This document shows, in pieces, positions 1 to 5,710 of a stretch of DNA of 7,593 nt; the stretch's first letter is position 1; the number at the start of each line of letters is the position of its first letter. Origin of the DNA: Treponema sp. (GTDB taxonomy: Bacteria > Spirochaetota > Spirochaetia > Treponematales > Breznakiellaceae); assembly GCA_009780595.1 (NCBI GenBank), contig WQZT01000076.1, forward strand, positions 1 to 7,593. Direction: 5' to 3'. Made by a program: the position numbers and the translations under genes. The notes beneath the pieces were generated by a model. It saw only the letters and a list, made by a program, of their open reading frames with translations, was not told the origin of the DNA and ran no database searches.

Positions 1-65
1 AGCAGATCGGGGTCGCTGAAGAGCAGGGAGAACACGCTGTCTTTGTACTTGGTGTTTGCTGGCAT
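1..65 (-). CDS. Probable Rpn-family (PD-(D/E)XK) nuclease/putative transposase, N-terminal fragment
   Basis: Reading leftwards from an ATG (complement of 63-65), 21 complete codons and part of a 22nd are visible before the window ends. The protein begins MPANTKYKDSVFSLLFSDPD. The KYKDSVFSxLFSxPD pattern is what I know from the start of Rpn recombination-promoting nucleases, annotated as PD-(D/E)XK family transposases, which occur in many near-copies in treponeme genomes. The catalytic residues lie outside the window, so activity cannot be judged. An in-frame stop (complement of 69-71) sits just upstream, so this ATG is the only reasonable start. No strong ribosome binding site precedes it. 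The family call comes from about twenty residues. The reading frame itself is well supported because it stays open to the edge and matches a recognisable motif. Confidence 0.65.
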   Translation of the reverse strand, partial: MPANTKYKDSVFSLLFSDPDL

Positions 66-78
66 ACGTCAAGTATGC
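62..78. repeat. Short inverted repeat over the start codon of the nuclease gene
   Basis: GCATAC (62-67) and its exact reverse complement GTATGC (73-78) flank a 5-base loop and cover the leftward ATG at 63-65. As RNA this could form a 6-bp hairpin that hides the start codon. It could also be a small protein-binding palindrome or chance. Confidence 0.4.
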
Positions 79-122
79 AGTGTGTTCGGCGTTTTTTCAA
101 GCCTGGAGCGAGGAAGCTCACA

Positions 123-181
123 GAAATTAATTTTGTGTGTATCACCTTTTCCAATCTGGCATGGCGCAAAAAATTAATTTC
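123..181. repeat. Pair of 12-bp AT-rich inverted repeats
   Basis: GAAATTAATTTT at 123-134 and its exact reverse complement AAAATTAATTTC at 170-181 lie in the gap between the divergent nuclease and rex genes. The core AAATTAATTT is itself palindromic, so the copies (124-133 and 171-180) are also direct repeats with starts 47 bases apart. The first copy is flanked by CACA and TGTG. Such a pair could bind a regulator or form a cruciform. No T-run follows it, so it is not a clear terminator. Confidence 0.5.
126..154 (-). promoter_or_regulatory. Possible leftward promoter for the Rpn-family gene
   Basis: On the minus strand TTGGAA (complement of 149-154) is followed after 17 bases by ATTAAT (complement of 126-131), matching a sigma70 -35/-10 pair at 4 of 6 positions in the second box. 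The -10 lies within the first copy of the AAATTAATTT repeat. It would start transcription roughly 50-60 bases before the leftward ATG at 65. This is a weak match in AT-rich DNA and the call is tentative. Confidence 0.25.
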
Positions 182-203
182 CGTGCTTGCTGCAATCCAC
201 CTA

Positions 204-232
204 TTGACACTGCTCACAAAAACCGCTATCTT
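204..232 (+). promoter_or_regulatory. Sigma70-type promoter of the rex-serC-serA operon
   Basis: A perfect -35 hexamer TTGACA (204-209) is followed by a 17-base spacer and a -10 box TATCTT (227-232), which matches TATAAT at 4 of 6 positions. Transcription would start near 238-240, about 22-24 bases before the rex start codon. That start point falls inside the Rex operator at 235-252, the right geometry for a repressor to block initiation. Confidence 0.6.
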
Positions 233-234
233 GA

Positions 235-252
235 TTGTGAAATATTTCACAG
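235..252. promoter_or_regulatory. Rex operator (ROP) upstream of rex
   Basis: TTGTGAAATATTTCACAG matches the established Rex operator consensus TTGTGAANNNNTTCACAA at 13 of the 14 fixed positions; only the last base differs. Positions 236-251 form a perfect 16-bp palindrome. The site begins two bases after the predicted -10 box, covers the predicted transcription start, and touches the AGGAG ribosome binding site at 251-255. Because the first gene encodes a Rex protein, the simplest reading is autoregulation of the whole operon: repression at low NADH, release when the NADH/NAD+ ratio rises. Binding itself is inferred. Confidence 0.8.
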
Positions 253-261
253 GAGATCGAT

Positions 262-939
262 GTGGAGCAGATTCCTTCCCCGGCGAGAGAACGCCTTTTG
301 TACCTTATGCGGCTTTTGGAGCGCTCAAGCGGAGATGTGCCCGTTACTTCCGCGCAGATTCAGGCGCTTACCGGCTGGGCAAGCCATACGGTGCGTAAAG
401 ATATTTCGTTTCTCTCAGGCGGCAAGGCTGAAGAGGGCGGCGTGGGTGTGGAGAGTATCGGCTCATCGGAGGGCTACGCGCCTGAGGCGCTTGCCGCGCG
501 TATTAAACAGGCGCTCGGGCTTGAAAAACGCCGGAAATACTGCGTGGTGGGTTTGGGGCGGCTGGGTTCGGCGTTTCTTGACGTGCAGGAGTTTGGAGAA
601 AGTGAGTTTGAGCTGGCTGCCGGGTTTGACACCAACGTAAACCGCACGGAAATCCTTAAATCCGCCGCGCCGTTATACCCGGCGTACAAGATGGCGGAGG
701 TGATCAGCCGCTTCGGCATTGAAATCGCCCTGCTGTGCGTCCCTGCCGCTGCCGCGCAAAGTTCCGCCGAGCGCCTTGCCGCCGCCGGAATTCGGGGCGT
801 ATTGAACTTTGCCCCGGTGCTGGTAACAATTCCGGCGGGAGTGGCTGTGCGAAATGTTTACCTCGCTGACGAACTGCGGGCGCTGTCGATAAAAATCGGC
901 GACAGCGATCACAGTCAATCAGAAAAGAAAAACGAGTAA
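262..939 (+). CDS. rex: Redox-sensing transcriptional repressor Rex
   Basis: This 225-residue protein has the two-domain build of Rex, which binds operator DNA when NAD+ dominates and lets go when NADH binds. Residues 1-80 form the winged helix: the opening IPSPARERLLYLMRLLE resembles the Rex N-terminal helix, and TVRKDISF (43-50) is the recognition-helix signature. Residues 90-205 form the Rossmann domain, with the dinucleotide loop GLGRLG at 97-102, the acidic GFD (121-123) after the second strand, LNFAP at 181-185, and the final-helix pattern NVYLADELRAL (198-208). The usual YFGxFGKRGVGY after the recognition helix is diverged here to LSGGKAEEGGVGV. The length is slightly above the usual 205-215, with a charged tail. 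The start is GTG at 262, six bases after AGGAG (251-255); an in-frame TGA at 238-240 rules out a longer form. An overlapping ATG at 260 is in another frame. It is the first gene of an operon with serC and serA. Confidence 0.9.
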   Translation: MEQIPSPARERLLYLMRLLERSSGDVPVTSAQIQALTGWASHTVRKDISFLSGGKAEEGGVGVESIGSSEGYAPEALAARIKQALGLEKRRKYCVVGLGRLGSAFLDVQEFGESEFELAAGFDTNVNRTEILKSAAPLYPAYKMAEVISRFGIEIALLCVPAAAAQSSAERLAAAGIRGVLNFAPVLVTIPAGVAVRNVYLADELRALSIKIGDSDHSQSEKKNE

Positions 940-968
940 AAACGGATATAAATCAAGAGGAGTGAAGT

Positions 969-2072
969 ATGAGAGTGTACAATTTTTCGGCAGGACCTTC
1001 GCAGTTGCCGGAAGCGGTGCTGGAAAAAGCCGGAGCGGAAATTGCCGATACCAACGGCACGGGACAGTCGGTGATGGAGATGAGCCATCGGTCAAAGGAC
1101 TTTAAGCCCATTATCGAAAAAGCTGAAGTCTTGCTGCGGGAGCTTATGGGTGTTCCGGCAAACTACCGGGTGCTTTTCCTGCAAGGCGGGGCGTCACTGC
1201 AATTTTCGATGATTCCCCTGAACCTCGCCGCCGGAAAGAGCGACTCACCTGAAACGGCGACCTCGTATGTCGATACCGGTATTTGGGCGAAAAAGGCTGC
1301 CGAGGAAGGCAGCAAGTATACCCGCGCTGTTATTCGCGCCTCGTCAAAAGACAAGGCGTACAGCTATATTCCCGCCGCTCCAGCCCCCGGCGCGGATGAT
1401 GCCTATTACCACATCACCGTGAATAACACGGTTGTGGGGACTGCGTGGGCGGAGCTTCCGGACGCTGGCACGGTTCCGCTGGTGGGGGATATTTCGAGTT
1501 GTATTCTTTCGCAGCCGCTGGATGTGGCGCGCTTTGGCGTTCTGTATGCCGGGGCGCAGAAAAACCTTGGGCCGGCCGGAACGACAATCGTTATTATTCG
1601 GGATGATCTTATCGGGCGCGCTCCGGCGTGGGTTCCGGCGATGCTTCGCTACGATATTCACGCGGAAGAAGGGTCGATGTACAACACGCCGCCCTGCTAC
1701 GGGATTTACATTATCGGGCTTGTGCTGGAATGGCTGAAAAATTCAGGCGGGGCACAGGCGGCGGGGCGGCGTAACCGCGAAAAGGCGGAGCTGCTGTATT
1801 CGTACCTCGAAAAAAGCCCGCGCTTTTTTTCCCCGATTGAAAAGCCCAGCCGGAGCCTCATGAATATTCCCTTTGTGCTGCGGGAGAACGACGCGGACAA
1901 ACGTGCTGCCGCTGAAAGCCGTTTCCTAAAAGAAGCGGCGGCGGCGGGGCTGGTGAATCTTGCCGGGCATCGGCTTGTTGGCGGCTTTCGAGCCAGTTTG
2001 TACAACGCAATGCCTATCGAGGGCGTGAAGGCGCTTATCACTTTTATGGAAGGTTTTGAAAAAACGCTGTAA
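969..2072 (+). CDS. serC: Phosphoserine aminotransferase
   Basis: SerC is a cytoplasmic PLP enzyme that transfers the amino group of glutamate to 3-phosphohydroxypyruvate, giving O-phospho-L-serine, the second step of serine synthesis. The family can also act in pyridoxal phosphate synthesis. The protein is 367 residues, close to the usual 360. It opens with the typical YNFSAGPSQLP. GGASLQFSMIPLNL (73-86) and TGIWAKKA (103-110) belong to the cofactor and phosphate-binding parts. D174 in GDISS should pair with the pyridine nitrogen, and K198 in AGAQKNLGPAG is the lysine that forms the Schiff base. GHRLVGGFRASLYNAMP (333-349) is the C-terminal family signature. All key residues are present. ATG at 969 follows GAGGAG (957-962) by six bases. 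It begins 29 bases after rex and ends 18 bases before serA, so the three genes are very likely one transcript. No serB is visible in the window. Confidence 0.95.
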   Translation: MRVYNFSAGPSQLPEAVLEKAGAEIADTNGTGQSVMEMSHRSKDFKPIIEKAEVLLRELMGVPANYRVLFLQGGASLQFSMIPLNLAAGKSDSPETATSYVDTGIWAKKAAEEGSKYTRAVIRASSKDKAYSYIPAAPAPGADDAYYHITVNNTVVGTAWAELPDAGTVPLVGDISSCILSQPLDVARFGVLYAGAQKNLGPAGTTIVIIRDDLIGRAPAWVPAMLRYDIHAEEGSMYNTPPCYGIYIIGLVLEWLKNSGGAQAAGRRNREKAELLYSYLEKSPRFFSPIEKPSRSLMNIPFVLRENDADKRAAAESRFLKEAAAAGLVNLAGHRLVGGFRASLYNAMPIEGVKALITFMEGFEKTL

Positions 2073-2090
2073 GCGGAAAGGAGCATAACT

Positions 2091-3257
2091 ATGTTTAAGA
2101 TTAGGACGATGAACAAGATTTCCCGCGTGGGGCTTGATCTGTTTCCCCGTGACAAGTACGAGGTGGCAAGCGAGATTCCCAACCCCGATGCGATTCTGGT
2201 GCGGAGCGCCGACCTTCACTCGGAGGGGATTCCCGACACGGCGCTCGTTATTGCGCGGGCTGGGGCGGGATACAACAATATTCCCGTTTCGTTGTGCTCC
2301 AGCCGGGGGATTGCGGTTTTCAACACGCCGGGCGCGAATGCCAACGCCGTCAAGGAACTGGCGCTGGCGGCGATGCTGATGTCGGCGCGGGATATTCTCG
2401 GGGGAATCGGCTGGTGCCGGGGGATTGCCGACAAGGCGGATGAAGTGCCTGAGATTGTCGAGAAGGAAAAGTCGCGGTTTGAAGGCCCTGAGCTGCGGGG
2501 CAAGGTTGTGGGCGTGGTAGGGCTTGGCGCTGTTGGCGTGCTTGTTGCCAATGACGCGGCGGCACTTGGGATGGAAGTGCTCGGCTACGACCCGTTTATT
2601 TCGGTTGATGCGGCGTGGAAGCTCTCACGCGCGGTAGGCCGCGCCGAAACGCTCGAAGGTCTATTGACAAAGGCGGATTTTGTGAGCCTTCACCTGCCGC
2701 TGAAGGATGCCACGAAGGGGCTTTTAGACGCGGAGAAGTTCCGGTTTATGAAAAAGGGGGCGCGGATTATCAACCTTTCCCGCGGCGGGCTTGTCAATGA
2801 GGCGGATATTCTGGAAGCGCTCAACACGGACAAAATTGCCGCCTACGTTACCGACTTTCCCACGGCGGAACTTTTGGCGTGTCCGAAGGTTATCGCGTTT
2901 CCCCATTTGGGTGCGAGTACTCCCGAGGCGGAGGACAACTGCGCGGTGATGGCTGCGCGGCAGATTATGGATTACCTTGAGTCAGGCGCAATTAAAAACT
3001 CGGTGAACCTTCCGCGCTGCAAACTGGAACGGCGCGCGCCGTTTCGGATCACGGTGATGAATAAGAACGTTCCCACGATGGTTAGTCAAATCACTAGCCT
3101 TTTGGCGGCGGAGAAGGTCAACATTATGGACTTTATCAACCACCACTCAGGCGATTATGCGTACAACATCATTGACACCGAGCAAAAGATAACCGGTGTT
3201 ACGCTGGAACACATCAAGCAGATAGAGGGGATTATCCGCGTCAGGAGTATTGAGTAG
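2091..3257 (+). CDS. serA: D-3-phosphoglycerate dehydrogenase with C-terminal ACT domain
   Basis: SerA oxidises 3-phosphoglycerate to 3-phosphohydroxypyruvate with NAD+, the committed step of serine synthesis. The 388-residue protein is the short form: a substrate domain at about 1-95 and 285-310, a Rossmann domain at about 96-284, and a single ACT domain at about 317-388, without the extra intervening domain of long forms. The nucleotide loop is GLGAVG (144-149), followed by D167 in GYDPF, which suits NAD over NADP. Catalytic residues are visible as R231 (LSRGG), E260 (DFPTAE) and H272 (PHLGAST). The ACT domain suggests feedback control by serine. By eye alignment with E. coli SerA, two asparagine ligands for serine are kept (N326, N344) and the histidine is replaced by N324. 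ATG at 2091 is seven bases after AAGGAG (2078-2083). The last gene of the operon; it converges on pbp with a 34-base gap. Other 2-hydroxyacid dehydrogenases look similar, but the ACT domain and serC neighbour decide it. Confidence 0.93.
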   Translation: MFKIRTMNKISRVGLDLFPRDKYEVASEIPNPDAILVRSADLHSEGIPDTALVIARAGAGYNNIPVSLCSSRGIAVFNTPGANANAVKELALAAMLMSARDILGGIGWCRGIADKADEVPEIVEKEKSRFEGPELRGKVVGVVGLGAVGVLVANDAAALGMEVLGYDPFISVDAAWKLSRAVGRAETLEGLLTKADFVSLHLPLKDATKGLLDAEKFRFMKKGARIINLSRGGLVNEADILEALNTDKIAAYVTDFPTAELLACPKVIAFPHLGASTPEAEDNCAVMAARQIMDYLESGAIKNSVNLPRCKLERRAPFRITVMNKNVPTMVSQITSLLAAEKVNIMDFINHHSGDYAYNIIDTEQKITGVTLEHIKQIEGIIRVRSIE

Positions 3258-3291
3258 AGATTTGCGCCGAACGCCGAAGCTCCGAACCGCG

Positions 3292-5226
3292 CTAATTCTC
3301 CAGTTCCAGGATAATGACGGTGTCCTGCGTCAGGGGGCTGCCCGGCGCAGGGCTTTGGCGAGCCACCCAGCCGTCCCCGTAGATTTGTATCTGCAAGTCG
3401 CCGCGCAGAAGGAGCGGCACGAGCTGCCCTTTTGCGACACCGGCAAAGTTTGGCATAATATCGTTGATGACGGGGTAGGGGAGCGCTGGAATGGGAATCG
3501 CGCCTGAGTGGGCGATTTGCTGGTTGCTGCCGCGCGGAATACCGAGGTAGTTGATGAGCGCGTCAGCCGCGTCCCGTATCGGCGGTGCTGCGATCCTGCC
3601 CGCCAGCACTTCGCCCTGAGGTTTGATTATCGCCAGGTACAGCACGAGCGAAGGGTTTTCTGCGGGGAGAATGGCAACGGTGTTAGAAATAAAATCAGTG
3701 GTGGAATACGCCCCGTTTGCCGGATTGATCATCTGCGCCGTTCCAGTTTTTACCCCCAGCGAAAGGTCTTGCACGTGGGCGCGCCAGCCAGTTCCTAAAC
3801 TCGACGTGGTGTCAAGCATATAACTGCGTATGGCGCGGCTGACTTTCGGCGAAAGAAGGCGCCGCGGCATTTCCGGCTGGAAGGTTCTCACCGTGCCGTC
3901 GGGTTCAACAATCCGCGAGATAATTCGTGGGGAGACAAGGATGCCATCGTTGGCAATGGCAGTGGTGGCTTTCAGCAGTTGCAGCGCGGAAACAGATATT
4001 TCCTGCCCCATCGAAATCGTAGGGCGCGAGCGTTCCGACCACTGATCGGCAGGGCGGAAAAATCCGGCAGTTTCGCCAGGGTTTCCCGCTCCGGTGCGGA
4101 CGCCGAACCCAAAATCCCGCAGCCTGTCGTGAAACTCGTGGGTGCTCATGCGGTCGGCGGCGTACGCAGCGCCCGCGTTGCAGGAAAGTACGATAATTTC
4201 GCGGGGTGTTACCTTGCCGTGAACGCCCAAACAGTTGATGACAATCCGCTCGCCCCGCGCCGTAATTCGCTCGTAGTAGCCTTTGCACTCAAACTGAGTG
4301 TCTTCGCCAATCACCCCGGCTTCCATCAGCGCGGCAAGGGAAAAAATCTTGAACGTCGATCCTGGCTCAAACGCCCAAATCGCGGGACGATCCATGCGCG
4401 AAACCGGATTCGAGGTCTGAATGCTGTTTGGGTCAAACCCCGGCAGGGACACAGAGCCAAGAACATCTCCGTTGCGGGGATCCATCGCCATGAACATTAC
4501 AGCTTCGGCTCTGGTCTGCTCCAAAACCCGCCTGGAAATATCTTCCAAAATATTCTGAACATTGATGTCAAGGGTAAGAAAAATCTGATTGCCGAAACGC
4601 TTGTCCCGCGCCTTCGCATTCTGCCGTGTATGGCTGGCAAGCTCGTCGTTAAACGCGAATTCCACCCCGGCAAGCCCGGTGTTGTCGTTACCCACAAAGC
4701 CGATGAGTTGCGCGGCAAGTTCCCGCTCCGGGTAAATCCGCCCTGGCACCGGATGCACGCTTACACCCCGCAAACGGCCACTTGCTATCGCGGCTTCAAC
4801 GAGACGCATCGTCGATTCGTTGATTTGCCGCCTGAGATATATAAAATCACTGGGAGAAGTAGTAATTTTGTTGAGAATCTCATCAGGTGTTTGCTCCAAA
4901 AACGGCGACAGCTCCCGGCTGAGTTCTTCAACGTTGCCCATCGTAGGCCGCCACAGCGTAATATCGCCCATCCGCGATTCCAGCGCGAGGACGCGCCCGT
5001 TCCTGTCAAGAATTGTGCCCCGTCCGGCAGTGTGTTCAAGCTGCACTGCACGTGGAGGTTTCCGGGGAGAAAGCATAAGAACTGCGTAATGAATCACCAC
5101 CGCCGCAGCGGCAATGGCAAAGCAGACGGCAAATTTAAAGAAACGCTTTTTTCCGGCAATTCTTGTCGCGCCGCTTTCCGTGCTATCTTCGTTGGCGCGG
5201 TTTTGCTTCGTGTAAAATTCGTTCAC
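3292..5226 (-). CDS. ftsI: FtsI/PBP2-type peptidoglycan transpeptidase with C-terminal PASTA domain
   Basis: This 644-residue class B penicillin-binding protein cross-links septal or lateral-wall peptidoglycan. A cytoplasmic tail (1-28) is followed by one membrane helix (about 29-52). The dimerisation/pedestal domain covers about 60-210, starting with the typical GRGTILDRNGRVLA. The transpeptidase domain covers about 245-560, with all three active-site motifs: SxxK at S290-K293 (GSTFK), SxN at S348-N350 (SCN) and KTG at 493-495 (KTGTAQ). A PASTA domain, known to bind muropeptides or beta-lactams, occupies about 588-644 (MPNFAGVAKGQ through SPAPGSPLTQDTVIILELE). The start is GTG, seven bases after GGGAG (complement of 5234-5238), and its G is the last base of the lepB stop codon. 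Division (FtsI) is favoured over elongation (MrdA) or sporulation (SpoVD) because of the PASTA tail, but no division-cluster neighbours are present, so the symbol is less sure than the family. Confidence 0.9.
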   Translation of the reverse strand: MNEFYTKQNRANEDSTESGATRIAGKKRFFKFAVCFAIAAAAVVIHYAVLMLSPRKPPRAVQLEHTAGRGTILDRNGRVLALESRMGDITLWRPTMGNVEELSRELSPFLEQTPDEILNKITTSPSDFIYLRRQINESTMRLVEAAIASGRLRGVSVHPVPGRIYPERELAAQLIGFVGNDNTGLAGVEFAFNDELASHTRQNAKARDKRFGNQIFLTLDINVQNILEDISRRVLEQTRAEAVMFMAMDPRNGDVLGSVSLPGFDPNSIQTSNPVSRMDRPAIWAFEPGSTFKIFSLAALMEAGVIGEDTQFECKGYYERITARGERIVINCLGVHGKVTPREIIVLSCNAGAAYAADRMSTHEFHDRLRDFGFGVRTGAGNPGETAGFFRPADQWSERSRPTISMGQEISVSALQLLKATTAIANDGILVSPRIISRIVEPDGTVRTFQPEMPRRLLSPKVSRAIRSYMLDTTSSLGTGWRAHVQDLSLGVKTGTAQMINPANGAYSTTDFISNTVAILPAENPSLVLYLAIIKPQGEVLAGRIAAPPIRDAADALINYLGIPRGSNQQIAHSGAIPIPALPYPVINDIMPNFAGVAKGQLVPLLLRGDLQIQIYGDGWVARQSPAPGSPLTQDTVIILELEN

Positions 5227-5228
5227 TA
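5224..5228 (-). promoter_or_regulatory. TAGTG stop/start overlap coupling lepB and pbp
   Basis: On the minus strand the lepB stop TAG and the pbp start GTG share a G. GGGAG (complement of 5234-5238) provides a ribosome binding site within the end of lepB. This arrangement usually allows terminating ribosomes to restart, linking the amounts of the two membrane proteins. Confidence 0.75.
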
Positions 5229-5642
5229 TCGTACTCCCAAAACCCGGCCTATTATATTATCTTTCGGCACAGGCCCATAATTGCGTGAATCATACGAGTA
5301 TGGAGTGTTGTCCCCCAACGCCATAAACGTTCCGTCCGGCAGGTTTTTTGCAAACCGTTTAACCGCGATGTCCCCTGCCGGAGTACGGAACACCACCACA
5401 TCACCGGGTCTGGGAGTCTGCCAGCTCACAACGTTGTTTCCCGCCCCTGGAAGCTTCAAGCCGTAAAACACCCTGCACACGATGAGCACTGTGCCCGGCT
5501 GAACAGCGGGCTGCATCGAGCACCCTTCGGCAATCATAAAATCGAACATAAAAAATTGTATCACCAGCGCTGCTGCGAACGCCATGAGAATGGCTTTTCC
5601 CACAGATGCCTTTTTGAGGCAGCAGGCTTCAGATTTTTTCAA
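5226..5642 (-). CDS. lepB: Signal peptidase I (short form)
   Basis: LepB cleaves signal peptides from exported proteins at the outer face of the inner membrane. The 138-residue protein has one membrane helix (about 14-36), placing the rest outside. The serine-lysine dyad is visible: S42 in EGCSMQPAVQPG (box B) and K95 in DIAVKRFAK (box D). RPGDVVVF (78-85) is box C, and ALGDNTPYSYDSRNYGPV (108-125) is box E with its GDN and SxDSRxxG pattern. It is short compared with the usual 170-300 residues, leaving little room for the second, non-catalytic domain, but no active-site part is lost. The start is TTG (complement of 5640-5642), seven bases after AGGGG (complement of 5650-5654); the next in-frame ATG (codon 20) would cut into the membrane helix. 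It is first in a two-gene unit and overlaps pbp by one base. Confidence 0.92.
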   Translation of the reverse strand: MKKSEACCLKKASVGKAILMAFAAALVIQFFMFDFMIAEGCSMQPAVQPGTVLIVCRVFYGLKLPGAGNNVVSWQTPRPGDVVVFRTPAGDIAVKRFAKNLPDGTFMALGDNTPYSYDSRNYGPVPKDNIIGRVLGVR

Positions 5643-5668
5643 TAGAAATCCCCTCTCTTCGTCATCAT

Positions 5669-5697
5669 AGTATAATCATTTATTGTAAGTATGTCGA
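5669..5697 (-). promoter_or_regulatory. Leftward sigma70-type promoter of lepB-pbp
   Basis: On the minus strand TCGACA (complement of 5692-5697) matches the -35 consensus at 5 of 6 positions and is followed after exactly 17 bases by TATACT (complement of 5669-5674), also 5 of 6. Transcription would begin near 5661-5663, giving a leader of about 20 bases before the TTG start at 5642. This is one of the best promoter matches in the window. Confidence 0.6.
5671..5676 (+). promoter_or_regulatory. Possible rightward -10 box for the M23 peptidase gene
   Basis: A perfect TATAAT lies 34 bases before the ATG at 5711. No convincing -35 hexamer lies 16-18 bases upstream (that region is ATCCCC-like), and there is no TGn extension. 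It overlaps four bases of the opposing lepB -10 box. An activator or another sigma factor could be involved. Confidence 0.35.
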
Positions 5698-5708
5698 TAA
5701 ACCAATAA
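5691..5708 (+). other. Possible five-codon upstream mini-ORF
   Basis: ATG at 5691 reads MSINQ and stops at TAA (5706-5708), two bases before the ATG of the M23 gene and in a different frame. It could deliver ribosomes to a start that lacks its own Shine-Dalgarno sequence. It has no clear ribosome binding site either, so chance is as likely. Confidence 0.2.
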
Positions 5709-5710
5709 CA

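Noticed and set aside
204..219. TTGACACTGCTCACAA as a second Rex operator
   Set aside because: The outer TTG and CAA fit, but the spacing is two bases short and the inner half-site bases differ. It is better read as the -35 box with chance similarity.
75..640. Open frames on the plus strand at 75-398 and 137-640
   Set aside because: They run across the promoter, the Rex operator and the start of rex in other frames. Their products look random, while rex in its own frame shows clear motifs.
3979..5280. A 433-codon open frame on the plus strand, antisense to pbp
   Set aside because: It lies opposite a gene with complete active-site motifs, its product is rich in Arg, Pro and His without any recognisable domain, and such antisense frames are expected in GC-rich codon usage.
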